From contig NZ_JBHULZ010000023.1 of assembly GCF_042684705.1 (NCBI RefSeq), positions 62,001 through 126,000 on the forward strand: 64,000 nt of DNA. The letters are read 5' to 3'. The position numbers and the translations under genes were made by a program. Positions within the stretch are counted from its first letter, which is position 1. Each line of letters begins with the position of its first letter. The notes below the pieces were generated by a model. It did no database searches and was not told the DNA's origin. It saw only the letters and a list, made by a program, of their open reading frames with translations. Source of the DNA: Mesonia sediminis. Lineage in GTDB: Bacteria > Bacteroidota > Bacteroidia > Flavobacteriales > Flavobacteriaceae. Positions 1-8,481 of this stretch are shown piece after piece.

Positions 1-2163
1 CCATTCTATATTTGCAGGTAAGGTAACTTTAGAGCTAAAACGCGCAAACCAGCTGGTATTTTTGGCATCATAATTTACACCATTAAAATCTCCTTTTGTA
101 TCAGATGCAAATAGATTAAAACTTCCGTTTACTCGCAACCATCTTTCTGGATTGTATATTACACCTAACTCTCCACCAAAACGTTGTTCGGTTGATAGGT
201 TAATAGGTAGCGTTCGAATAATTTTTACTCCGTCTTGAGTAGTTTCGCCTGTTTCTTCCTGAATTCTGTTGAATGCTCCAGTTTCGCGTTGGTAATATAC
301 AGAGGAAGTTAATGTAAGTTTATCCCATTGCTTAAGGTAACCTAAATCAAAGGCATCTGAAAAAGCTGGATCTAAATCTGGATTACCTTGAAAAATATTG
401 GTTCTACTAGAACGAGAAGGGAAGGGGTTGATAAACCAACCGCGCGGTCTGTTAATCCTACGGTTATAACCTAAAGATATGTTTTCATTTTCCCCTAATT
501 CATAAATAAGATTAATGGTGGGGAATAACTCTAAATAATCTTTTTCAAAATTGGTATCTACGTTTATTCCTAACGCTTCTTCTAAGGCTTGTTCGTCGCC
601 AAACTCAGAAAAAACTTCTCCTTTTAATAAGGTATGCTCCAAACGCAAGCCTAGCAGGAATGAAAAGTCACCAAATTTATTTCCGTATTGTGTGTAAATG
701 GCGTTTACATTCTCGGTATATTTGAATAAGTTGGTTAATCCTTTGTCAATTTCGTATTGATTGGTATCAAAGTTATAACGCTCTAAATTATAATCTGTAT
801 CGGTGTTTTCAAAAGTTCCTCGGTAACCCGCTTCAAATTGCGCTTCCCCCATAGGAAGAACATAGTCTACTTGAGCTAAGAATTGATTTTGTTTTTCGTT
901 TTCAAAGATTCTCTCTTGGTCTAGAATATCTTCATTGGGTTCTAAGATATTTTCTATAATACTTGTAGGTTTATCTTCATTGTCAAAAGAATATTGAAAA
1001 TCGGCGGTTAATTTATGGCCCTTATCATCAAATTTATTCTGATAATTTAATGAGAATTGGTAACTAGCATCTTCTTCCTTTTCAATTTCTTTTCGTTCGG
1101 TTCTATTCACTAAATTGTTTTCGAAAAATCGTGAAGTTTTATTGGTGCTAATGTCTTTGTCGTCGCCCCAACGCATAAAAGCGCTACCAGTTATAGATGA
1201 ACTTTCGGTAAGAAAATATTCCATACCAATATTGGTATTGATCCCTTTTCTTCTACGGTCATATTCTCTGTCTTCTAAGGTATTATCTACGCTTACATCA
1301 TCACCAAAATAACGGTTGTTAAAGTTGGCGTTTCCTGGTGATTCTCTATAGTAAACCCCTGTGGTGTTAAATACATTAAACTTATCGGTTCTTAGGTTTA
1401 CGTTGGCCGATAAGTTACTGTTTGTTGGATAGCCTACGTTTGCTGTGATTGATCCATTAAAACCTAGGGTTTTTTCTTTCTTCAAAATAATATTTAAAAT
1501 ACCGGCACTTCCTTCGGCATCGTAGCGGGCAGAGGGGCTTGTAATTACCTCAACACGCTCAATCGCATCTGCAGGTAGTTGCTGAAAAACATCGGTATTT
1601 CCAAAACCTGCCATAGCCGATGGCTTCCCATTAATTAAAATTCGAACGTTTTCATTTCCGCGTAAGCTTATACCGCCTTCAACATCTACAGATACAGAAG
1701 GAACGTTATTTAAAGCATCACTAACTGTGGCGCCCTGCGTCGTTAAATCTTTACCAATATTATATATTTTTTTATCTAACCGAATATCTACTTGGGTAGT
1801 TTCGGCGCGAACCACTACCTCATCGAGCGAGTCTGATTTAAGACCTAAACTTACCGTTCCCATTTTTGTATCTTTATTAATTGTACGGTTGTTGTACTTT
1901 TTAGGTTCAAAAGAAATATACTCAACCACTATATCATAAGTACCTTCTTTAACCTCAAACTTAAAATTACCATCATAATCGGTTACACCACCTTGGGGGG
2001 GTAGGTTCCCTTTTGTATCTTTAAGAGTAATAGTAGCATATTCTAGTGGTATCCCGGCATCCTTATCGACTACCTTTCCTGAAATCTGATAATTTTTTTG
2101 TGCATAACCTAAGCTACAAGCTATTATAGCAAATAAGGTTAGTAATTTTTTTTGAAGTTTCAT
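1..2163 (-). CDS. TonB-dependent outer-membrane receptor, C-terminus beyond window
   Basis: The minus-strand frame is open from the ATG at 2163 to the window edge (721 codons), so the C-terminal strands of the barrel are missing. It begins with a signal peptide (MKLQKKLLTLFAIIACSLGYAQ), then a CarboxypepD_reg-like beta-sandwich (about residues 26-110), a plug domain with ISLRGNENVRILINGKPSA (about 165-190), and a long barrel with many aromatic-ended strands. This is the Bacteroidetes outer-membrane beta-barrel family of TonB receptors, which import a ligand through the outer membrane using TonB energy. No SusD-like partner is visible on the sequenced side, so the substrate is unknown. Length and order fit the family. 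The family is secure, the ligand is not. Confidence 0.9.
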   Translation of the reverse strand, partial: MKLQKKLLTLFAIIACSLGYAQKNYQISGKVVDKDAGIPLEYATITLKDTKGNLPPQGGVTDYDGNFKFEVKEGTYDIVVEYISFEPKKYNNRTINKDTKMGTVSLGLKSDSLDEVVVRAETTQVDIRLDKKIYNIGKDLTTQGATVSDALNNVPSVSVDVEGGISLRGNENVRILINGKPSAMAGFGNTDVFQQLPADAIERVEVITSPSARYDAEGSAGILNIILKKEKTLGFNGSITANVGYPTNSNLSANVNLRTDKFNVFNTTGVYYRESPGNANFNNRYFGDDVSVDNTLEDREYDRRRKGINTNIGMEYFLTESSSITGSAFMRWGDDKDISTNKTSRFFENNLVNRTERKEIEKEEDASYQFSLNYQNKFDDKGHKLTADFQYSFDNEDKPTSIIENILEPNEDILDQERIFENEKQNQFLAQVDYVLPMGEAQFEAGYRGTFENTDTDYNLERYNFDTNQYEIDKGLTNLFKYTENVNAIYTQYGNKFGDFSFLLGLRLEHTLLKGEVFSEFGDEQALEEALGINVDTNFEKDYLELFPTINLIYELGENENISLGYNRRINRPRGWFINPFPSRSSRTNIFQGNPDLDPAFSDAFDLGYLKQWDKLTLTSSVYYQRETGAFNRIQEETGETTQDGVKIIRTLPINLSTEQRFGGELGVIYNPERWLRVNGSFNLFASDTKGDFNGVNYDAKNTSWFARFSSKVTLPANIEW

Positions 2164-2245
2164 GAAGTTACAATTAGCTGTTTATTGTTTTGTTTATGTG
2201 TGTAAGACCTTTTAAGCATTGAAAGGTTTAATTATACTTTCATAA

Positions 2246-2284
2246 AAAAATCATAAAGCCACTCGAAGTGGCTTTATGATTTTG
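2246..2284 (-). terminator. Rho-independent terminator of the 2306-2659 gene
   Basis: A perfect 15-bp stem (2249-2263 with 2267-2281) and 3-base loop. On the minus strand it is followed by a T-run, so it stops transcription of the small secreted-protein genes before the receptor gene. Confidence 0.85.
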
Positions 2285-2305
2285 CAAATGAACTATTTAA
2301 GTAAT

Positions 2306-2659
2306 TTACTTTTTATTTTTTTCTAATATCATTGATACATATTGGTTGTACTGAGCATCGGTTAGAATATTACGCATTTCGAGTACTTCATTTTGTTTTA
2401 AAGCCAATATGGCTTTTTTCTTTTCTTCTAGACTAATTGAACTCTTAATAATTTCTTGTTCTCTAACTCCAAAATTTTTAAGTTTTAAAGTTATGAGGCT
2501 TTCTTGTTTCCCGGTTAGCGCCAATTTGTTTTTCAAGATTTGTACTTCCTTTTCAACTTGTTGCTCAATTTGTGGTGTTACTTCACTTGCCAATACTTGC
2601 TGCGCTTGCATATTAAATGCCAAAAACCCGATTAATAATAAGCTAATAATACTTTTCAT
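2306..2659 (-). CDS. small secreted protein with LTxxQ-like motifs
   Basis: 117 residues with a clear signal peptide ending at about MQAQ. The mature part is helical and charged and carries two LTxxQ-type motifs, LTGKQ (about residue 48) and LTDAQ (about 98). That spacing resembles periplasmic Spy/CpxP-like proteins, which are small helical chaperones or stress sensors, but the similarity is only at motif level. The next gene upstream (2731-3153) has the same size, signal peptide and layout, so the two look like diverged paralogs in one unit ending at the hairpin at 2246-2284. The exact function is unknown. Confidence 0.7.
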   Translation of the reverse strand: MKSIISLLLIGFLAFNMQAQQVLASEVTPQIEQQVEKEVQILKNKLALTGKQESLITLKLKNFGVREQEIIKSSISLEEKKKAILALKQNEVLEMRNILTDAQYNQYVSMILEKNKK

Positions 2660-2730
2660 AATTTAAATTTTTATGGTAATTTAATAAAATACAGGCGCTT
2701 AGCTCGTTAAAACTCCGTTAATTCCATTGG

Positions 2731-3153
2731 TCAAAGTTTATTCATTTGTCCCTGGGTTCTTATTTTATCGTCATTTTCAACTTCTTGCTGTTGGCGGAGT
2801 TTTTGGCGTTGATCTTCTTGATAGCGCATGAAAAAATTAAATTGATATCGAGTGAGAATATTGGCAAATTCGCCAGTGAGGGTTGCGTCAATTCTATCAT
2901 ACATGGCTTTTTTTCGTGCGGGACTCCAAGTAGTTTTTTCAATTTTTTGCTTCTGTACTTCGTGTACCATTAAAGCATTGCGAACCATTAGGCGTTCATC
3001 GGGACCTAAAGCTAAAAGCTTAGCAATTTTTTTAGATTCAGCATCGGCTTTTTTTTTAATTTTAGGAGTAGCCTCCATTAATAAAAGGTGATGCTGGGCT
3101 TGTAAGCCAAGACTTAATAAACCGAAAAATAGAAAAAATGCATACTTTTTCAT
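2731..3153 (-). CDS. small secreted helical protein, paralog of the neighbour
   Basis: About 140 residues, with signal peptide MKKYAFFLFFGLLSLGLQAQ. The ATG at 3153 gives the cleanest signal peptide; ATGs at 3156 and 3162 are also in frame. The mature part is a charged helix pair: a first segment around LALGPDERLMVRNAL and a second around ILTRYQFNFFMRYQ, matching the two LTxxQ positions of the neighbour at 2306-2659 in diverged form. The C-terminus is Gln-rich. The family resemblance is to Spy/CpxP-like periplasmic proteins. No function can be assigned. Confidence 0.65.
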   Translation of the reverse strand: MKKYAFFLFFGLLSLGLQAQHHLLLMEATPKIKKKADAESKKIAKLLALGPDERLMVRNALMVHEVQKQKIEKTTWSPARKKAMYDRIDATLTGEFANILTRYQFNFFMRYQEDQRQKLRQQQEVENDDKIRTQGQMNKL

Positions 3154-3219
3154 CATAAACATTTTAAATATTAAACGCTTAAAGCTAACAAGTTTTGTCC
3201 ATAAAATTTACTAAAACAA

Positions 3220-3561
3220 TTATAAAAATTCTTTTATTTTTTCTGGTGGTCTGGCAATTATCGCTTTGTCTTTTTGCATAACAATTGGTCGTTGAATTAG
3301 TTTCGGGTTATCATGCATTGCTTTGATAATTTGATCTTTACTTAATTCTTTACCTTTAAATTCTTCTTTCCATATTTTTTCGTTCGTTCGTACTAGGTCG
3401 ATAGGATCACAACCTAGGGCTTTCAAAAGATCTTTAATTTCTTCTTCGCGAAGAGGTTGATTTAGGTATTTTACAATTTGAAAATCTTGACCAGACTCTT
3501 GCAAAATGGCCAAGCCTTCTCGAGATTTACTGCATCTTGGGTTATGGTAAATTTTAATCAT
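3220..3561 (-). CDS. arsC: ArsC-family reductase (arsenate reductase, glutaredoxin type)
   Basis: 113 residues, the normal ArsC length. The active-site segment NPRCSKSR puts the nucleophilic Cys at residue 10. The three arginines that form the arsenate pocket in the family are present in LVRTNEK, LIQRPIV and IIARPPEK. The thioredoxin-like fold reduces arsenate to arsenite with glutathione or glutaredoxin. No other ars gene is nearby, so a general thiol-redox role in the Spx/ArsC family is also possible. It lies 61 bases downstream of prfB on the same strand. Confidence 0.85.
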   Translation of the reverse strand: MIKIYHNPRCSKSREGLAILQESGQDFQIVKYLNQPLREEEIKDLLKALGCDPIDLVRTNEKIWKEEFKGKELSKDQIIKAMHDNPKLIQRPIVMQKDKAIIARPPEKIKEFL

Positions 3562-3622
3562 TTTATTTTTTTTATAAATTAATAAGACTGGTATAGGGAA
3601 ATATAATAAGAATTTTGCTTTA

Positions 3623-4724
3623 TTACAATTCCTCTTTTTGCCCCATAAGCATAAGATATGCTTTTAGAAAGGCATCTAGGTCACCGTTCATCACCGCATC
3701 AACATTTCCGGTTTCCTCTCCCGTTCGCACATCTTTCACCAGTTTGTAAGGGTGCATTACATAATTACGAATCTGCGAACCCCATTCAATTTTTTTCTTG
3801 CTAGCCTCAATATCTTCTCTTTGCTCTAACTGTTTTTGTAGCTCAAGCTCATACAATTGTGATTTCAGCATTTGCATTGCTCTTTCACGGTTATCGTGTT
3901 GCGATCGTGTTTCTGAGCAACTTATCTGTATTCCCGTGGGGTGATGAACCAGCTGCACCTTGGTTTCTACCTTATTAACATTTTGTCCGCCTGCTCCACT
4001 AGAGCGCGCTGTTGTAATTTCAATATCGGCGGGATTAATAGTAATTTCAATAGAATCATCGACCAACGGGTAAACGTAAACCGATGCAAAAGAAGTATGT
4101 CTTTTCGCATTACTATCAAAAGGAGAAATACGAACTAAACGATGTACACCATTCTCACCCTTGAGCCAGCCAAAGGCGAAGTCGCCTTCAATTTCTAGAG
4201 TAACGGTTTTAATTCCGGCTACATCGCCATCTTGAAGGTTGAGTTCTTTAATTTTGTATCCGTGCTTTTCTGCCCACATAATATACATCCGCATAAGCAT
4301 TGATGCCCAGTCGCAACTCTCTGTTCCGCCCGCTCCTGCTGTTATTTGTAATACAGCGGTGAGATCATCTCCCTCATCAGAAAGCATATTTTTAAACTCA
4401 AGAGTTTCAATTTTATCAAGACACAATTCATATTTTTTAATCAACTCATCTTGATTTGCTTCTCCTTCTTTATAAAACTCAAATAAAATTTCTAACTCTT
4501 CGGTTAATTCTTTAATTTCTTCGAAATCTTGCACCCATTTTTTTTCTTGATTTAAAGCCCGAACCACCTTTTGTGCTTCTTGAGGCTTATCCCAAAAATC
4601 TGGTGCAAAGGTTTTTTCTTCTTGGTTGCTTATTTCAATTCTTTTGGCATCTAAGTCAAAGATATTGGTTTAAGGCAGTTACACGTGTATTGAGTTCTTT
4701 TATGTTGTCTTGGGTAATTTGCAT
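3623..4724 (-). CDS. prfB: peptide chain release factor 2 (programmed +1 frameshift)
   Basis: RF2 ends translation at UGA and UAA. The main frame (3623-4657) holds the GGQ loop (SSGAGGQNVNKVETKV) and the RF2-type SPF tripeptide (ISPFDSNAKRHTS). No normal start lies upstream in that frame. A 22-codon leader starts at the ATG at 4724 in another frame and ends at CTT TGA C (TGA at 4658-4656). A +1 shift at CTT joins it to GAC TTA GAT and gives a 366-residue protein, matching usual RF2 length. In-frame UGA lets RF2 regulate itself. The AGGGGG-like element that stimulates the shift in E. coli is absent. A TAnnTTTG box lies at 4749-4756. Confidence 0.95.
4655..4661 (-). other. RF2 programmed +1 frameshift site CTTTGAC
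   Basis: On the minus strand the heptamer CTT TGA C occupies 4661-4655. The zero-frame leader ends at the TGA, and skipping one base reads GAC and opens the 344-codon main frame. This is the canonical RF2 slippery site. The bases before it read TTA AAC CAA TAT, with no Shine-Dalgarno-like purine run. Confidence 0.93.
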
Positions 4725-4748
4725 GACTTTACGGATTTATTTTTTTTT

Positions 4749-4756
4749 CAAATTTA
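4749..4756 (-). promoter_or_regulatory. -7 box TAAATTTG for prfB
   Basis: An exact TAnnTTTG match on the minus strand, 25 bases before the prfB ATG. No clear -33 TTG at the usual spacing. Confidence 0.5.
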
Positions 4757-4818
4757 AAATTTACCAAGCTTTTTAAAAATGTTTTCACCACAATTCTTAC
4801 TTTTAACTAAAAATAGCG

Positions 4819-5850
4819 ATGCGAATAGATTTAAAAAGCGATACAGTTACTCGACCAACGCCGAATATGTTAGAACACATGCTTAATGCTCGGGTGGGAG
4901 ACGATGTATATAAAGAAGATTACAGCGTAAATGAGTTAGAAGAAAAAGTGGCGGCACTTTTTGGTAAAGATTCTGCTCTATTTTTTCCTAGTGGCACTAT
5001 GGCCAATCAAGCCGCAATAAAATTACATACCCAACCTGGTGAACAGCTTATTTGTGATAAATGGGCCCATGTTTTTAATTATGAAGGAGGAGGGGTTGCT
5101 TTTAATAGTGGAGTTTCGTGTAAATTAATAGATGGCAATCGCGGAATGATCACTGCCAAGCAAGTAGAAGAAAGCATAAATCCACCCGATTTTTATCACA
5201 GTCCACTTAGCACTTTGGTCTGTCTTGAAAACACTACCAATAAAGGGGGAGGTGCCTGCTATGATCTAGATGAAATAAAAAAAATTAGAAAAGTTTGCGA
5301 TCAACATCAATTAGGTTTACACTTAGATGGCGCTCGCTTGTTTAATGCCTTGATAGCCACTGGTCAACAGCCAAACGAGTACGGGAAGTTGTTCGACACC
5401 ATTTCAATTTGTCTGTCAAAAGGATTAGGTGCGCCTATGGGTTCGGTTTTGGTTGGCGATGAAAAGTGGATGAAAAATGCTATTCGAGTACGTAAAGTTC
5501 TAGGTGGAGGTATGCGCCAGGTAGGTTATATGGCGGCTGCAGGAACTTATGCTTTAGACTATCACGTAGCTCGACTTGCAGAAGACCATAGGCGCGCAAA
5601 AGAATTGGGTGCTTTGCTGTCAAAAGCTAACTATGTAGCTAAAGTTGAACCGGTAGAAACCAATATTGTTATCTTTTACCTAAAAAACTCGATGCCTGAA
5701 CAAACTTTTTTGCAAGCTATGAGAGAAAAAGAAATTGGGCTTAGTGCTATGGGCCAGGGTAAACTCCGTTTGGTAACGCATCTGGATTATACACAAGAGA
5801 TGCACGAGTTTGTCCTGCAAGAACTCGAAAGTTTGAACACAAGGGTTTAA
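4819..5850 (+). CDS. ltaE: low-specificity L-threonine aldolase
   Basis: 343 residues, the family length. This PLP fold-type I enzyme cleaves L-threonine or allo-threonine to glycine and acetaldehyde in the cytoplasm. It opens with the hallmark DLKSDTVTRPTPNML, has ALFFPSGTMANQ for cofactor binding, HLDGARLFNA for the Asp that binds the pyridine nitrogen, and SICLSKGLGAPMGS with the Schiff-base Lys at about residue 197. It is a single gene between divergent prfB and a shared terminator. An ATG start gives the conserved N-terminus directly. Confidence 0.95.
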   Translation: MRIDLKSDTVTRPTPNMLEHMLNARVGDDVYKEDYSVNELEEKVAALFGKDSALFFPSGTMANQAAIKLHTQPGEQLICDKWAHVFNYEGGGVAFNSGVSCKLIDGNRGMITAKQVEESINPPDFYHSPLSTLVCLENTTNKGGGACYDLDEIKKIRKVCDQHQLGLHLDGARLFNALIATGQQPNEYGKLFDTISICLSKGLGAPMGSVLVGDEKWMKNAIRVRKVLGGGMRQVGYMAAAGTYALDYHVARLAEDHRRAKELGALLSKANYVAKVEPVETNIVIFYLKNSMPEQTFLQAMREKEIGLSAMGQGKLRLVTHLDYTQEMHEFVLQELESLNTRV

Positions 5851-5854
5851 TACT

Positions 5855-5883
5855 AAAAAGAGGCGTTAAGCGCCTCTTTTTTT
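5855..5883. terminator. bidirectional terminator between ltaE and ybaB
   Basis: Hairpin aaaagaggcg / cgcctctttt with loop ttaag, followed by T-runs in both directions. It separates two convergent genes. Confidence 0.85.
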
Positions 5884-5896
5884 GTTTTCTAGTTTA

Positions 5897-6211
5897 TTAT
5901 TTGAACATATCCATTCCTGGAATATTAGGCATACCTTGTTTGGCTACTGAAGCAATCTCGGCCTCGTGCATATCGTTTGCTTTTTGAATTGCCTTGTTAA
6001 GCGTAAGAATAAGATAATCTTCTAATTGCTCCTTGTCTTCAAGTAATTCATCAGCAATTTCGATTTGTTTAATTTCTCTAGCTGCAGAGATGGTTATCTT
6101 TAACAAATCATCTGTAGTAGACTCTTGTAAACTAACATTTTTAAGACGCTCCTTGGTCTCTTCAACTTTTTTCTGCGTTTCCTGCAGTTTATTCATCATA
6201 TCTCCAAACAT
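5897..6211 (-). CDS. YbaB/EbfC family nucleoid-associated protein
   Basis: 104 residues, starting MFGDMMNKLQETQKKVEE, with the central segment TTDDLLKITISAAREIKQIEI, as in the YbaB/EbfC dimeric DNA-binding fold. In many bacteria the gene sits by recR or dnaX, but here it stands alone, convergent with ltaE. It probably binds DNA and affects nucleoid structure or expression broadly. Confidence 0.9.
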   Translation of the reverse strand: MFGDMMNKLQETQKKVEETKERLKNVSLQESTTDDLLKITISAAREIKQIEIADELLEDKEQLEDYLILTLNKAIQKANDMHEAEIASVAKQGMPNIPGMDMFK

Positions 6212-6294
6212 AACTTACTTTTTTTATGTGGTGCAAATTAATAAATTTAACCTAATAATATGATTAAGAATTTAATAAAATACGTGGGATAGTT

Positions 6295-6302
6295 TAAATT
6301 TG
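6295..6302 (+). promoter_or_regulatory. -7 box TAAATTTG for oligopeptidase B
   Basis: An exact TAnnTTTG match, 20 bases before the ATG at 6323. No -33 TTG at the usual spacing. Confidence 0.55.
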
Positions 6303-6322
6303 CGGCGTTTAAAAAATAGCAT

Positions 6323-8386
6323 ATGATCTCTACGAAAATAAATCCGCCACGAGCGAAACAGATAGCTAAAACACTAAGTATTCACGGGCACGAACGTGTT
6401 GATAATTATTTTTGGATGAATGAACGTGATCATCCAGATGTGTTAGCTTATCTTGAAGCTGAAAATGAGTACTATAAAACGCAAACTGAGCATACTTCAG
6501 CGTTTCAAGAAAAGTTATTTCAGGAAATGAAATCGCGTATTAAAGAGGATGATGCTTCTGTGCCGTATAAAAAAAATGGATATTGGTATTATGTTCGCTT
6601 TGAGAAGGGAGGTGATTACCCTATTTATTGTCGTAAGCTAGGCGAGTTAGATGCAGATGAAGAAGTGCTGTTTAATTGCAATGAAATGGCAAAAGGGAAT
6701 AGTTATTTTCATTTAACTGGCATAAATGTTAGTCCGAATAACAATTTGGTGGCTTATGGAGTAGATACCGTAAGCCGACGTAAATACACCTTGTACGTTA
6801 AAGACTTAGTTTCTGGTGAGGTGTATCCTAGCCATATAGAATCTACCACAGGAGGATCAATTTGGGCCAACGACAACAAAACCCTTTACTATACCCGAAA
6901 AGATGAGCAAACTTTACGCTCAAACCAGATTTTTAAGCATAAATTGGGTACATCGCCAAATAACGATGCTTTGGTTTATCAAGAAGACGATGAAACTTTT
7001 AACACCTATATTTATAAAACAAAATCACAAGCCTATCTGATTATTGGGAGTAGCAGTACTTTAAGCGATGAGTATCGTATTTTAAATGCCGATACCCCTA
7101 ATGATTCATTTAAACTATTCGCACCAAGAAAACGGGGTGTAGAATATGGTTTGGCTCATTTTGGAGATCATTTTTATTTGTTAACCAATAAAGATGAGGC
7201 GTACAATTTTAAATTAATGCGTACACCCATTACACAAACAGGTTACGATTATTGGGAAGAAGTTATTGCTCATCGTGAAGAAGTTTTGCTTGAAGATGTA
7301 GATATTTTTAAAGATTACTTAGTGGTGACAGAGCGTTTTCAAGGATTAAACAAATTGAGAGTGATGCGATGGGACGAGCAGGAAGATTTTTATGTGCCCT
7401 TAAAAGGAGAAACCTACACAGCAAATACTGGAGCAAATCCTGACTTTGACACCCCTGTACTTCGTTATAGTTATTCGAGTTTGACCTCACCAGCGGCTGT
7501 TTTTGATTTTAATATGCAAGCAAAAACAACTACTTTAATGAAAGAGCAAGCTGTGTTAGATAAAAGTTTTAATAAAGATAATTATATAGAAGAACGTATT
7601 TGGGCCACTGCCGATGACGAGACTAAAATTCCGATATCTTTAGTTTATAAAAAAGGATTAAAAAGGGATGGCAGTGCACCATTACTTCAATATGCTTACG
7701 GAAGTTATGGACATACCACAGACCCTTATTTTTCTAGTAATCGTTTAAGCTTATTAGATCGTGGTTTTGTATATGCTATCGCCCATGTTAGAGGCGGGGA
7801 GTATATGGGGCGTAATTGGTACGAAAATGGTAAGCTGCTTCATAAAATGAACACCTTTACCGATTTTATTTCGGTTTCAAAACACTTAATCGCCAATCGA
7901 TACACTTCAGAAAAACACCTTTATGCTTACGGCGGATCGGCAGGAGGTATGTTAATGGGTGGGGTGGCCAATATGGCTCCAAAATTGTATCACGGTATTA
8001 TTGCAGCGGTACCCTTTGTAGATGTGTTAACCTCAATGCTCGATGATAGTATACCATTAACAACTGGCGAGTATGATGAGTGGGGAAATCCTAATAAAAA
8101 GGAGTATTATGATTATATGAAAAACTATTCGCCCTATGATAATGTGAAAGAACAGGACTATCCGCATATGTTGATCACTACGGGTTACCATGATTCTCAG
8201 GTGCAATATTGGGAACCCGCTAAATGGGTTGCTAAGTTAAGAACCCATAAACGTAATGCGACCAAATTATTTTTAAACACCAATATGGATACAGGGCACG
8301 GCGGTGCTTCAGGTCGATTTGAAAGTCTAAAAGAGCTAGCCGAAGACTATGCATTTTTATTAGACTTGGAAGGAATTAACCAATAA
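6323..8386 (+). CDS. ptrB: oligopeptidase B-like S9 serine peptidase
   Basis: 687 residues, the length of oligopeptidase B. The N-terminal part (about 1-400) forms the beta-propeller lid. The C-terminal alpha/beta hydrolase holds the triad: Ser in YGGSAGGM (about 538), Asp in GYHDSQVQYWEP (about 624) and His in TGHGGASGR (about 659). It begins RVDNYFWMNERDHPDV, typical of S9A. There is no signal peptide, so it acts in the cytoplasm on short peptides, usually after basic residues. It stands alone, with a TAnnTTTG box just upstream. Confidence 0.92.
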   Translation: MISTKINPPRAKQIAKTLSIHGHERVDNYFWMNERDHPDVLAYLEAENEYYKTQTEHTSAFQEKLFQEMKSRIKEDDASVPYKKNGYWYYVRFEKGGDYPIYCRKLGELDADEEVLFNCNEMAKGNSYFHLTGINVSPNNNLVAYGVDTVSRRKYTLYVKDLVSGEVYPSHIESTTGGSIWANDNKTLYYTRKDEQTLRSNQIFKHKLGTSPNNDALVYQEDDETFNTYIYKTKSQAYLIIGSSSTLSDEYRILNADTPNDSFKLFAPRKRGVEYGLAHFGDHFYLLTNKDEAYNFKLMRTPITQTGYDYWEEVIAHREEVLLEDVDIFKDYLVVTERFQGLNKLRVMRWDEQEDFYVPLKGETYTANTGANPDFDTPVLRYSYSSLTSPAAVFDFNMQAKTTTLMKEQAVLDKSFNKDNYIEERIWATADDETKIPISLVYKKGLKRDGSAPLLQYAYGSYGHTTDPYFSSNRLSLLDRGFVYAIAHVRGGEYMGRNWYENGKLLHKMNTFTDFISVSKHLIANRYTSEKHLYAYGGSAGGMLMGGVANMAPKLYHGIIAAVPFVDVLTSMLDDSIPLTTGEYDEWGNPNKKEYYDYMKNYSPYDNVKEQDYPHMLITTGYHDSQVQYWEPAKWVAKLRTHKRNATKLFLNTNMDTGHGGASGRFESLKELAEDYAFLLDLEGINQ

Positions 8387-8401
8387 TTAAAAAAAAACAT
8401 G

Positions 8402-8409
8402 TAAATTTG
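8402..8409 (+). promoter_or_regulatory. -7 box TAAATTTG for the capA-like gene
   Basis: An exact TAnnTTTG match 15 bases after the oligopeptidase stop and 72 bases before the ATG at 8482. It argues that the reading frame upstream of 8482 is 5' leader and not protein. Confidence 0.55.
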
Positions 8410-8481
8410 CCTTGTTTTGCGAATTCCTTAATTTTTTGGAATCAAAACACGAAAGGAAAGTTAATAAGAACTTCACATTTT

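Noticed and set aside
2409..2666. Plus-strand frame opposite the secreted LTxxQ-like gene
   Set aside because: The minus-strand frame has a signal peptide, motifs and a terminator; the plus-strand frame has none.
3623..4567. prfB as a short 314-residue gene starting at 4567
   Set aside because: Homologous sequence continues upstream to the CTTTGAC shift site and its ATG leader at 4724.
8407..8481. In-frame extension of the capA-like gene to a TTG at 8407
   Set aside because: It starts inside an exact TAnnTTTG box, has no family similarity, and the ATG at 8482 gives the conserved N-terminus.
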